Below, in pieces: positions 1-12,400 of a stretch of 64,000 nucleotides of DNA (its first letter is position 1; every line of letters begins with the position of its first letter). A model generated the notes under the pieces. It was not told where the DNA came from. It made no database searches and saw only the letters and a program-made list of their open reading frames with translations. Where the stretch lies: contig NW_026912137.1 of the NCBI RefSeq assembly GCF_963662255.1, positions 117,001 through 181,000 of the forward strand, given 5' to 3'. A program made the translations under genes and the position numbers. This DNA comes from Cinclus cinclus. Lineage: Eukaryota; Chordata; Aves; Passeriformes; Cinclidae.

Positions 1-2250
1 AAGGTGGCACTTTTGGACAGGAAGAAAAATTCCAGCGCCCACTTGGCAGATGTAATTTTGGAGGGCACGTTTGGCACTCCAATGGCAGCCAGGTTTGGAG
101 AAAGGGGCAGCTTTGGTCTGGGAGAAATCCTCGACCATCTGGAATTTTTGTGTATAATATCCCGGTCAGGCCACAGGCAAGTTGGCTCTGTAAGGTGGGA
201 ATTTGCACAGCAAGGAAAAGTCCAGCGCCCACTTGGCAGATGTCATTTTGGAGGGCACGTTTGGCACTCAAATGGCAGCCAGGTTTGGAGAAAGGGGCAG
301 CTTTGGTCTGGGAGAAATCCTCGACCATCTGGAATTTTTGTGTGTGAAATCCCCGGTCAGGCAACAGGCAAGTTGGCTCTGTAAGGTGGCAATTTTCACA
401 GGAAGGAAAAGTCCAGCGCCCACTTGCCAGATGTCATTTTGGAGGACACGTTTGGCACTCAAATGGCAGCCAGGTTTGGAGAAAGGGGCAGCTTTGGTCT
501 GGGAGAAATCCTCGACCATCTGGAATTTTTGTGTATAATATCCCGGTCAGGCCACAGGCAAGTTGGCTCTATAAGGTGGCACTTTTGCACAGGAAGAAAA
601 ATTCCAGCGCCCACTTGGCAGATGTCATTTTGGAGGGCACGTTTGGCACTCCAATGGCAGCCAGGTTTGGAGAAAGGGGCAGCTTTGGTCTGGGAGAAAT
701 CCTCGACCATCTGGAATTTTTGTGTGTAAAATCCCCGGTCAGGTCACAGGCAAGTTGGCTCTGTAAGGTGGGAATTTGCACAGGAAGGAAAAGTCCAGCG
801 CCCACTTGGCAGATGTCATTTTGGAGGGCATGTTTGGCACTCCAATGGCAGCCAGGTTTGGAGAAAGGGGCAGCTTTGGTCTGGGAGAAATCCTCGACCA
901 TCTGGAATTTTTGTGTGTAAATTCCCCGGTCAGGCCACCGGCAAGTTGGCTCTGTAAGGTGGCACTTTTGCACAGGAAGGAAAAGTCCAGCGACCACTTG
1001 GCAGATGTCATTTTGGAGGGCACGTTTGGCACTCAAATGGCAGCCAGGTTTGGAGAAAGGGGCAGCTTTGGTCTGGGAGAAATCCTCGACCATCTGGAAT
1101 TTTTGTGTATAATATCCCGGTCAGGCCACAGGCAAGTTGGCTCTGTAAGGTGGTAATTTTCACAGGAAGGAAAAGTCCAGCTCCCACTTGCCAGATGTCA
1201 TTTTGGAGGGCACGTTTGGCACTCAAATGGCAGCCAGGTTTGGAGAAAGGGGCAGCTTTGGTCTGGGAGAAATCCTCGACCATCTGGAATTTTTGTGTGT
1301 GAAATCCCCGGTCAGGCAACAGGCAAGTTGGCTCTGTAAGGTGGCAATTTTCACAGGAAGGAAAAGTCCAGCGCCCACTTGGCAGATGTCATTTTGGAGG
1401 ACACGTTTGGCACTCCAATGGCAGCCAGGTTTGGAGAAAGGGGCAGCTTTGGTCTGGGAGAAATCCTCGACCATCTGGAATTTTTGTGTATAATATCCCG
1501 GTCAGGCCACAGGCAAGTTGGCTCTATAAGGTGGCACTTTTGGACAGGAAGAAAAATTCCAGCGCCCACTTGGCAGATGTCATTTTGGAGGGCACGTTTG
1601 GCACTCCAATGGCAGCCAGGTTTGGAGAAAGGGGCAGCTTTGGTCTGGGAGAAATCCTCGACCATCTGGAATTTTTGTGTGTAAAATCCCCGGTCAGGTC
1701 ACAGGCAAGTTGGCTCTGTAAATTGGGAATTTGCACAGGAAGGAAAAGTCCAGCGCCCACTTGGCAGATGTCATTTTGGAGGGCACGTTTGGCACTCAAA
1801 TGGCAGCCAGGTGTGGAGAAAGAGGCAGCTTTGGTCTGGGAGAAATCCTCTACCATCTGGAATTTTTGTGTGTGAAATCCCTGGTCAGGCCACAGGCAAG
1901 TTGGCTCTGTAATGTGGCACTTTTGCACAGGAAGAAAAAGTCCAGAGCCCACTTGGCAGATGTCATTTTGGAGGGCACGTTTGGCACTCCAATGGCAGCC
2001 AGGTTTGGAGAAAGGGGCAGCTTTGGTCTGGGAGAAATCCTCGACCATCTGGAATTTTTGTGTGTGAAATCCCCGGTCAGGCAACAGGCAAGTTGGCTCT
2101 GTAAGGTGGCAATTTTCACAGGAAGGAAAAGTCCAGCGCCCACTTGGCAGATGTCATTTTGGAGGACACGTTTGGCACTCCAATGGCAGCCAGGTTTGGA
2201 GAAAGGGGCAGCTTTGGTCTGGGAGAAATCCTCGACCATCTGGAATTTTT
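1..2250 (+). repeat. 5-monomer (about 955 bp) higher-order register at left edge
   Basis: Monomers at 150-920 recur with the same combination of diagnostic variants 955 bp later (1105-1875), which is five monomers. The order of gtataatatc, gtgtgaaatc and gtgtaaaatc types is the same in both. The next recurrence, around 1379 to 2144, is only 765 bp away (four monomers), so one monomer was lost or gained. Boundaries are approximate to one monomer because all monomers share the same backbone. Confidence 0.7.
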
Positions 2251-2344
2251 GTGTATAATATCCCGGTCAGGCCACAGGCAAGTTGGATCTATAAGGTGGC
2301 ACTTTTGCACAGGAAGAAAAATTCCAGCGCCCACTTGGCAGATG

Positions 2345-5300
2345 TAATTTTGGAGGGCACGTTTGGCACTCCAATGGCAGCCAGGTTTGGAGAAAGGGGC
2401 AGCTTTGGTCTGGGAGAAATCCTCGACCATCTGGAATTTTTGTGTGTAAAATCCCCGGTCAGGGCACAGGCAAGTTGGCTCTGTAAGGTGGCAATTTTCA
2501 CAGGAAGGAAAAGTCCAGATCCGACTTGGCCGATGTCATTTTGGAGGGCACGTTTGGCACTCCAATGGCAGCCAGGTTTGGAGGAACGGGCATCTTTGGT
2601 CTGGGAGAAATCCTCAACCATCTGGAATTTTTGTGTGTAAAATCCCCGGTCAGGCCACAGACAAGTTGGCTCTGTAAGGTGGCAATTTTCACAGTAAGGA
2701 AAAGTCCAGCGCCCACTTGGCAGATGTCATTTTGGAGGACACGTTTGGCACTCCAATGGCAGCCAGGTTTGGAGAAAGGGGCAGCTTTGGTGTGGGAGAA
2801 ATCCTCGACCATCTGGAATTTTTGTGTATAATATCCCGGTCAGGCCACAGGCAAGTTGGCTCTATAAGGTGGCACTTTTGGACAGGAAGACAAATTCCAG
2901 CGCCCACTTGGCAGATGTAATTTTGGAGGGCACGTTTGGCACTCCAATGGCAGCCAGGTTTGGAGAAAGGGGCAGCTTTGGTCTGGGAGAAATCCTCGAC
3001 CATCTGGAATTTTTGTGTGTAACATCCCTGGTCAGGCCACAGGCAAGTTGGCTCTGTAAGGTGGCTCTTTTGCACAGGAAGGAAAAGTCCAGATCCGACT
3101 TGGCCGATGTCATTTTGGAGGGCACGTTTGGCACTCCAATGGCAGCCAGGTTTGGAGAAAGGGGCAGCTTTGGTCTGGGAGAAATCCTCGACCATCTGGA
3201 ATTTTTGTGTGTGAATTCCCCGGTCAGGCCACCGGCAAGTGGGCTCTGTAAGGTGGCAATTTTCACAGGAAGGAAAAGTCCAGCGCCCACTTGCCAGATG
3301 TCATTTTGGAGGGCACGTTTGGCACTCAAATGGCAGCCAGGTGTGGAGAAAGAGGCATCTTTGGTCTGGGAGAAATCCTCGACCATCTGGAATTTTTGTG
3401 TGTAAATTCCCCGGTCAGGCCACCGGCAAGATGGCTCTGTAAGGTGGCAATTTTCATAGGAAGGAAAGGTCCAGCTCCCACTTGGCAGATGTAATTTTGT
3501 AGAGCACGTTTGGCACTCCAATGGCAGCCAGGTTTGGAGAAAGGGGCAGCTTTGGTCTGGGAGAAATCCTCGACCATCTGGAATTTTTGTGTGTAAATTC
3601 CCCGGTCAGGCCACCGGCAAGTTGGCTCTGTAAGGTGGCACTTTTGCACAGGAAGGAAAAGTCCAGCGCCCACTTGCCAGATGTCATTTTGGAGGGCACG
3701 TTTGGCACTCCAATGGCAGCCAGGTTTGGAGAAAGGGGCAGCTTTGCTCTGGGAGAAATCCTCGACCATCTGGAATTTTTGTGTATAATATCACGGTCAG
3801 GCCACCGGCAAGATGGCTCTGTAAGGTGGCAATTTTCACAGGAAGGAAAAGTCCAGCGCCCACTTGCCAGATGTCATTTTGGAGGGCACGTTTGGCACTC
3901 CAATGGCAGCCAGGTTTGGAGAAAGGGGCAGCTTTGCTCTGGGAGAAATCCTCGACCATCTGGAATTTTTGTGTGTGAATTCCCCGGTCAGGCCACCGGC
4001 AAGTTGGCTCTGTAAGGTGGCAATTTTCACAGGAAGGAAAAGTCCAGCGCCCACTTGGCAGATGTCATTTTGGAGGGCACGTTTGGCACTCCAATGGCAG
4101 CCAGGTTTGGAGAAAGGGGCAGCTTTGCTCTGGGAGAAATCCTCGACCATCTGGAATTTTTGTGTGTAAAATCCCTGGTCAGGCCATAGGCAAGTTGGCT
4201 CTGTAAGGTGGCAATTTTCACAGTAAGGAAAAGTCCAGCGCCCACTTGGCAGATGTCATTTTGGAGGGCACGTTTGGCACACTAATGGCAGACAGGTTTG
4301 GAGAAAGGGGCAGCTTTGCTCTGGGAGAAATCCTCGACCATCTGGAATTTTTGTGTGTAAAATCACCGGTCAGTTCACAGGCAAGTTGGATCTGTAAGGT
4401 GGCACTTTTGCGCAGGAAGAAAAAGTCCAGAGCCCACTTGGCAGATGTCATTTTGGAGGGCACGTTTGGCACTCAAATGGCAGCCAGGTGTGGAGAAAGG
4501 GGCAGCTTTGGTCTGGGAGAAATCCTCGACCATCTGGAATTTTTGTGTGTAAAGTCCCCCATCAGGGCACAGGCAATTTGTCTCTGTGAGGTGGCACTTT
4601 TGCACAGGAAGACAAAGTCAAGACCCAAATTGCTCGATGTCATTTTGGAGGGCACGTTTGGCACTCAAATGGCAGCCAGGTTTGGAGAAAGGGGCAGTTT
4701 TGGTCTGGGAGAAATCCTCGACCATCTGGAATTTTTGTGTGTAAAATCTCCGGTCATGGCACAGGCAAGTTGTCTCTGTAAGGTGGCAATTTTCACAGGA
4801 AGACACAGACCCAACATGCCAGATGTCATTTTGGAGGGCACGTTTGGCACTCAAATGGCAGCCAGGTTTGGAGAAAGAGGCAGCTTTGGTCTGGGAGAAA
4901 TCCTCGACCATCTGGAATTTTTGTTTGTAAAATCCCTGGTCAGGCCACAGGCAAGTTGGCTCTGTAAGGTGGCACTTTTGCACAGGAAGACAAAGTCCAG
5001 CGCCCACTTGGCAGATGTCATTTTGGAGGGCACGTTTGGCACTCCAATGGCAGCCAGGTTTGGAGAAAGGGGCAGCTTTGGTCTGGGAGAAATCCTCGAC
5101 CATCTGGAATTTTTGTGTGTAAAATCCCTGGTCAGGCCACAGGCAAGTTGTCTCTGTAAGGTGGCAATTTGCACAGGAAGCAGAAGTCCAGCGCCCACTT
5201 GGCAGATGTCATTTTGGAGGGCACGTTTGGCACTCCAATGGCAGCCAGGTTTGGAGAAAGGGGCAGCTTTGGTCTGGGAGAAATCCTCGACCATCTGGAA

Positions 5301-5970
5301 TTTTTGTGTATAATATCAGGGTCAGGCCACCGGCAAGATGGCTCGGTAAGGTGGCAATTTTCACAGGAAGGAAAAGTCCAGCGCCCACTTGGCAGATGTC
5401 ATTTTGGAGGGCACGTTTGGCACTCCAATGGCAGCCAGGTTTGGAGAAAGGGGCAGCTTTGCTCTGGGAGAAATCCTCGACCATCTGGAATTTTTGTGTG
5501 TGAAATCCCCGGTCAGGCCACAGGCAAGTTGGCTCTGTAAGGTGGCAATTTTCACAGGACGGAAAAGTCCAGATCCGACTTGGCCGATGTCATTTTGGCG
5601 GGCACGTTTGGCACTCCAATGGCAGCCAGGTTTGGAGAAAGGGGCAGCTTTGGTCTGGGAGAAATCCTCGACCATCTGGAATTTTTGTGTGTGAATTCCC
5701 CGGTCAGGCCGCCGGCAAGTTGGCTCTGTAAGCTGGCAATTTTCACAGGAAGGAAAAGTCCAGCGCCCACTTGGCAGATGTCATTTTGGAGGGCACGTTT
5801 GGCACTCCAATGGCAGCCAGGTTTGGAGAAAGGGGCAGCTTTGGTCTGGGAGAAATCCTCGACCATCTGGAATTTTTGTGTGTAAAATCCCTGGTCAGGC
5901 CACAGGCAAATTGGCTGTCTATGGTGGTACTTTTCCACAGGACCAAAATTCAAGACCCAACTTGGCAGAT
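2345..5970 (+). repeat. Higher-order repeat A, copy 1 (19 monomers)
   Basis: This block matches the following one (about 5,970-9,400) monomer by monomer. The offset is 3,627 bp for roughly 2.4-3.0 kb and 3,435 bp from about 3.2 kb on, so copy 2 lacks a single 192-bp monomer that sits near 3,018-3,209 here. Private variants shared by both copies include the aggaacgggcatc monomer (2,580 and 6,207), the 'attttgtagagcacg' monomer (near 3,495 and 6,930) and a run of five 192-bp monomers near 4.25-5.3 kb that includes the short 'gaagacacagaccc' unit. Ends are uncertain by about 200 bp. Confidence 0.8.
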
Positions 5971-8900
5971 GTCATTTTGGAGGGCACGTTTGGCACTCCA
6001 ATGGCAGCCAGGTTTGGAGAAAGGGGCAGCTTTGGTCTGGGAGAAATCCTCGACCATCTGGAATTTTTGTGTGTAAAATCCCCGGTCAGGGCACAGGCAA
6101 GTTGGCTCTGTAAGGTGGCAATTTTCACAGGAAGGAAAAGTCCAGATCCGACTTGGCCGATGTCATTTTGGAGGGCACGTTTGGCACTCCAATGGCAGCC
6201 AGGTTTGGAGGAACGGGCATCTTTGGTCTGGGAGAAATCCTCAACCATCTGGAATTTTTGTGTGTAAAATCCCCGGTCAGGCCACAGACAAGTTGGCTCT
6301 GTAAGGTGGCAATTTTCACAGTAAGGAAAAGTCCAGCGCCCACTTGGCAGATGTCATTTTGGAGGACACGTTTGGCACTCCAATGGCAGCCAGGTTTGGA
6401 GAAAGGGGCAGCTTTGGTGTGGGAGAAATCCTCGACCATCTGGAATTTTTGTGTATAATATCCCGGTCAGGCCACAGGCAAGTTGGCTCTATAAGGTGGC
6501 ACTTTTGGACAGGAAGACAAATTCCAGCGCCCACTTGGCAGATGTAATTTTGGAGGGCACGTTTGGCACTCCAATGGCAGCCAGGTTTGGAGAAAGGGGC
6601 AGCTTTGGTCTGGGAGAAATCCTCGACCATCTGGAATTTTTGTGTGTGAATTCCCCGGTCAGGCCACCGGCAAGTGGGCTCTGTAAGGTGGCAATTTTCA
6701 CAGGAAGGAAAAGTCCAGCGCCCACTTGCCAGATGTCATTTTGGAGGGCACGTTTGGCACTCAAATGGCAGCCAGGTGTGGAGAAAGAGGCATCTTTGGT
6801 CTGGGAGAAATCCTCGACCATCTGGAATTTTTGTGTGTAAATTCCCCGGTCAGGCCACCGGCAAGATGGCTCTGTAAGGTGGCAATTTTCATAGGAAGGA
6901 AAGGTCCAGCTCCCACTTGGCAGATGTAATTTTGTAGAGCACGTTTGGCACTCCAATGGCAGCCAGGTTTGGAGAAAGGGGCAGCTTTGGTCTGGGAGAA
7001 ATCCTCGACCATCTGGAATTTTTGTGTGTAAATTCCCCGGTCAGGCCACCGGCAAGTTGGCTCTGTAAGGTGGCACTTTTGCACAGGAAGGAAAAGTCCA
7101 GCGACCACTTGGCAGATGTCATTTTGGAGGGCACGTTTGGCACTCAAATGGCAGCCAGGTTTGGAGAAAGGGGCAGCTTTGGTCTGGGAGAAATCCTCGA
7201 CCATCTGGAATTTTTGTGTATAATATCACGGTCAGGCCACCGGCAAGATGGCTCTGTAAGGTGGCAATTTTCACAGGAAGGAAAAGTCCAGCGCCCACTT
7301 GCCAGATGTCATTTTGGAGGGCACGTTTGGCACTCCAATGGCAGCCAGGTTTGGAGAAAGGGGCAGCTTTGCTCTGGGAGAAATCCTCGACCATCTGGAA
7401 TTTTTGTGTGTGAATTCCCCGGTCAGGCCACCGGCAAGTTGGCTCTGTAAGCTGGCAATTTTCACAGGAAGGAAAAGTCCAGCGCCCACTTGGCAGATGT
7501 CATTTTGGAGGGCACGTTTGGCACTCCAATGGCAGCCAGGTTTGGAGAAAGGGGCAGCTTTGCTCTGGGAGAAATCCTCGACCATCTGGAATTTTTGTGT
7601 GTAAAATCCCTGGTCAGGCCATAGGCAAGTTGGCTCTGTAACGTGGCAATTTTCACAGTAAGGAAAAGTCCAGCGCCCACTTGGCAGATGTCATTTTGGA
7701 GGGCACGTTTGGCACTCTAATGGCAGACAGGTTTGGAGAAAGGGGCAGCTTTGCTCTGGGAGAAATCCTCGACCATCTGGAATTTTTGTGTGTAAAATCA
7801 CCGGTCAGTTCACAGGCAAGTTGGATCTGTAAGGTGGCACTTTTGCGCAGGAAGAAAAAGTCCAGAGCCCACTTGGCAGATGTCATTTTGGAGGGCACGT
7901 TTGGCACTCAAATGGCAGCCAGGTGTGGAGAAAGGGGCAGCTTTGGTCTGGGAGAAATCCTCGACCATCTGGAATTTTTGTGTGTAAAGTCCCCCATCAG
8001 GGCACAGGCAATTTGTCTCTGTGAGGTGGCACTTTTGCACAGGAAGACAAAGTCAAGACCCAAATTGCTCGATGTCATTTTGGAGGGCACGTTTGGCACT
8101 CAAATGGCAGCCAGGTTTGGAGAAAGGGGCAGTTTTGGTCTGGGAGAAATCCTCGACCATCTGGAATTTTTGTGTGTAAAATCTCCGGTCATGGCACAGG
8201 CAAGTTGTCTCTGTAAGGTGGCAATTTTCACAGGAAGACACAGACCCAACATGCCAGATGTCATTTTGGAGGGCACGTTTGGCACTCAAATGGCAGCCAG
8301 GTTTGGAGAAAGAGGCAGCTTTGGTCTGGGAGAAATCCTCGACCATCTGGAATTTTTGTTTATAAAATCCCTGGTCAGGCCACAGGCAAGTTGGCTCTGT
8401 AAGGTGGCACTTTTGCACAGGAAGACAAAGTCCAGCGCCCACTTGGCAGATGTCATTTTGGAGGGCACGTTTGGCACTCCAATGGCAGCCAGGTTTGGAG
8501 AAAGGGGCAGCTTTGGTCTGGGAGAAATCCTCGACCATCTGGAATTTTTGTGTGTAAAATCCCTGGTCAGGCCACAGGCAAGTTGTCTCTGTAAGGTGGC
8601 AATTTGCACAGGAAGCAGAAGTCCAGCGCCCACTTGGCAGATGTCATTTTGGAGGGCACGTTTGGCACTCAAATGGCAGCCAGGTTTGGAGAAAGGGGCA
8701 GCTTTGGTCTGGGAGAAATCCTCGACCATCTGGAATTTTTGTGTATAATATCAGGGTCAGGCCACCGGCAAGATGGCTCTGTAAGGTGGCAATTTTCACA
8801 GGAAGGAAAAGTCCAGCGCCCACTTGCCAGATGTCATTTTGGAGGGCACGTTTGGCACTCCAATGGCAGCCAGGTTTGGAGAAAGGGGCAGCTTTGCTCT

Positions 8901-9400
8901 GGGAGAAATCCTCGACCATCTGGAATTTTTGTGTGTGAAATCCCCGGTCAGGCCACAGGCAAGTTGGCTCTGTAAGGTGGCAATTTTCACAGGACGGAAA
9001 AGTCCAGATCCGACTTGGCCGATGTCATTTTGGCGGGCACGTTTGGCACTCCAATGGCAGCCAGGTTTGGAGAAAGGGGCAGCTTTGGTCTGGGAGAAAT
9101 CCTCGACCATCTGGAATTTTTGTGTGTGAATTCCCCGGTCAGGCCGCCGGCAAGTTGGCTCTGTAAGCTGGCAATTTTCACAGGAAGGAAAAGTCCAGCG
9201 CCCACTTGGCAGATGTCATTTTGGAGGGCACGTTTGGCACTCCAATGGCAGCCAGGTTTGGAGAAAGGGGCAGCTTTGGTCTGGGAGAAATCCTCGACCA
9301 TCTGGAATTTTTGTGTGTAAAATCCCTGGTCAGGCCACAGGCAAATTGGCTGTCTATGGTGGTACTTTTCCACAGGACCAAAATTCAAGACCCAACTTGG
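5970..9400 (+). repeat. Higher-order repeat A, copy 2 (18 monomers)
   Basis: Tandem partner of the preceding 3.6-kb unit, offset 3,435 bp and differing by scattered single bases plus the one missing monomer. Examples of differences are cactAatgg in copy 1 against cactCtaatgg-type bases in copy 2 near 4,280/7,717, and tttgtttGtaaaa against tttgtttAtaaaa near 4,925/8,360. The copies diverge after about 9,520, where the next monomer carries gttggAtctg and cttgCcag variants instead of the atccgacttggcc monomer that follows copy 1. Confidence 0.8.
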
Positions 9401-12400
9401 CAGATGTCATTTTGGAGGGCACGTTTGGCACTCCAATGGCAGCCAGGTTTGGAGAAAGGGGCAGCTTTGGTCTGGGAGAAATCCTCGACCATCTGGAATT
9501 TTTGTGTGTAAAATCCCCGGTCAGGGCACAGGCAAGTTGGATCTGTAAGGTGGCAATTTTCACAGGAAGGAAAAGTCCAGCGCCCACTTGCCAGATGTCA
9601 TTTTGGAGGGCACGTTTGGCACTCAAATGGCAGCCAGGTTTGGAGAAAGGGGCAGCTTTGTTCTGGGAGAAATCCTCGACCATCTGGAATTTTTGTGTGT
9701 AAAATCCCCGGTCTGGTCACAGGCAAGTTGGATCTGTAAGGTGGCACTTTTGCACAGGAAGGAAAAGTCCAGCGCCCACTTGGCAGATGTCATTTTGGAG
9801 GGCACGTTTGGCACTCCAATGGCAGCCAGGTTTGGAGAAAGGGGCAGCTTTGGTCTGGGAGAAATCCTCGACCATCTGGAATTTTTGTGTGTGAAATCCC
9901 CGGTCAGGTCACAGGCAAGTTGGCTCTGTAAGGTGGCAATTTTCACCGGAAGGAAAATTCCAGCGCCCACTTGGCAGATGTCATTTTGGAGGGCACGTTT
10001 GGCACTCAAATGACAGCCAGGTGTGGAGAAATAGGCATCTTTGGTCTGGGAGAAATCCTCGACCATCTGGAATTTTATTGTGTGAAATCCCTGGTCAGGC
10101 CACAGGCAAGTTGGCTCTGTAAGGTGGCAATTTTCACAGGAAGGAAAAGTCCAGCGCCCACTTGGCAGATGTCATTTTGGAGGGCACGTTTGGCACTCAA
10201 ATGTCTGCCAGGTTTGGAGAAAGGGGCAGCTTTGGTCTGGGAGAAATCCTCGACCATCTGGAATTTTTGGGTGTAAAATCCCCGGTCAGGCCACAGGCAA
10301 GTTGGCTCTGTAAGGTGGCACTTTTGCACAGGAAGAAAAAGTCAAGACCCAACTTGCCAGATGTCATTTTGGAGGGCACGTTTGGCACTCAAATGACAGC
10401 TAGTTGTGGAGAAATAGCCATCTTTGGTCTGGGAGAAATCCTCGACCATCTGGAATTTTTGTGTGTAAAATCCCTGGTCAGGCAACAGGCAAGTTGGCTC
10501 TGTAAGGTGGCACTTTTGCACAGGAAGACAAAGTCAAGACCCAACTTGGCAGATGTCATTTTGGAGGGCACGTTTGGCACTCCAATGGCAGCCAGGTGTG
10601 GAGAAAGGGGCAGCTTTGGTCTGGGAGAAATCCTCGACCATCTGGAATTTTTGTGTGTAAATTCCCCGGTCAGGCCACAGGCAAGTTGGCTCTGTAAGGT
10701 GGCAATTTTCACAGGAAGGATAAGTCCAGCGCCCACTTGGCAGATGTCATTTTGGAGGGCACGTTTGGCACTCCAATGGCAGCCAGGTTTGGAGAAAGGG
10801 GCAGCTTTGGTCTGGGAGAAATCCTCGACCATCTGGAATTTTTGTGTGTAATATCCCTGGTCCGGCCACAGGCAAGTTGGCTCTGTAAGGTGGCACTTTT
10901 GCACAGGAAGAAAAAGTCAAGACCCAACTTGCCAGATGTCATTTTGGAGGGCACGTTTGGCACTCGAATGGCAGCCAGGTTTGGAGAAAGGGGCAGCTTT
11001 GGTCTGGGAGAAATCCTCGACCATCTGGAATTTTTGTGTGTGAAATCCCCGGTCAGGCAACAGGCAAGTTGGCTCTGTAAGGTGGCAATTTTCACAGGAA
11101 GGAAAATTCCAGCGCCCACTTGGCAGATGTCATTTAGGAGGGCACGTTTGGCACTCAAATGACAGCCAGGTGTGGAGAAAGGGGCAGCTTTGGTCTGGGA
11201 GAAATCCTTGACCATCTGGAATTTTTGTGTGTAAAATCCCTGGTCAGGCCACAGGCAAATTGGCTGTGTATGGTGGCACTTTTGCACAGGAAGACAAAGT
11301 CAAGACCCAACTTGCCAGATGTCATTTTGGAGGGCACGTTTTGCACTCAAATGACAGCCAGGTGTGGAGAAATAGGCATCTTTGGTCTGGGAGAAATCCT
11401 CGACCATCTGGAATTTTATTGTGTGAAATCCCTGGTCAGGCCACAGGCAAGTTGGCTCTGTAAGGTGGCACTTTTGCACAGGAAGAAAAAGTCAAGACCC
11501 AACTTGCCAGATGTCATTTTGGAGGGCACGTTTGGCACTCAAATGTCTGCCAGGTTTGGGGAAAGGGGCAGCTTTGGTCTGGGAGAAATCCTCGACCATC
11601 TGGAATTTTTGTGTGTAAAATCCCCGGTCAGGCCACAGGCAAGTTGGCTCTGTAAGGTGGCAATTTTCACAGGAAGCAGAAGTCCAGCGCCCACTTGGCA
11701 GATGTCATTTTGGAGGGCACGTTTGGCACTCTAATGGCAGCCAGGTTTGGAGAAAGGGGCAGCTTTGGTGTGGGAGAAATCCTCGACCATCTGGAATTTT
11801 TGTGTGTAAAACCTCCAGTCAGGCCACAGGCAAGTTGGCTCTGTAAGGTGGCACTTTTGCACAGGAAGACAAAGTCAAGACCCAACTTGCCAGATGTCAT
11901 TTTGGAGGGCACGTTTTGCACTCAAATGACAGCCAGGTGTGGAGAAATAGCCATCTTTGGTCTGGGAGAAATCCTCGACCATCTGGAATTTTTGTGTGTA
12001 AAATCCCTGGTCAGGCCACAGGCAAGTTGGCTCTGTAAGGTGGCAATTTGCACAGGAAGGAAAAGTCCAGCGCCCACTTGGCAGATGTCATTTTGGAGGG
12101 CACGTTTGGCACTCAAATGGCAGCCAGGTTTGGAGAAAGGGGCAGCTTTGGTCTGGGAGAAATCCTCGACCATCTGGAATTTTTGTGTGTAAAATCCCCA
12201 GTCAGGCCTCAGGCAAATTGGCTCTGTAAGGTGGCACTTTTGCACAGGAAGACAAAGTCAAGACCCAACTTGCCAGATGTCATTTTGGAGGGCACGTTTG
12301 GCACTCCAATGGCAGCCAGGTTTGGAGAAAGGGGCAGCTTTGGTCTGGGAGAAATCCTCGACCATCTGGAATTTTTGTGTGTGAAATCCCCGGTCAGGCC

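Noticed and set aside
4246..5313. 355-codon open frame in the satellite (also 7,681-8,748) and many 100-230-codon frames on both strands
   Set aside because: They consist of the monomer translated again and again, occur in overlapping frames on both strands, and exist only where consecutive 192-bp monomers keep the frame. There is no start context, domain or codon constraint.
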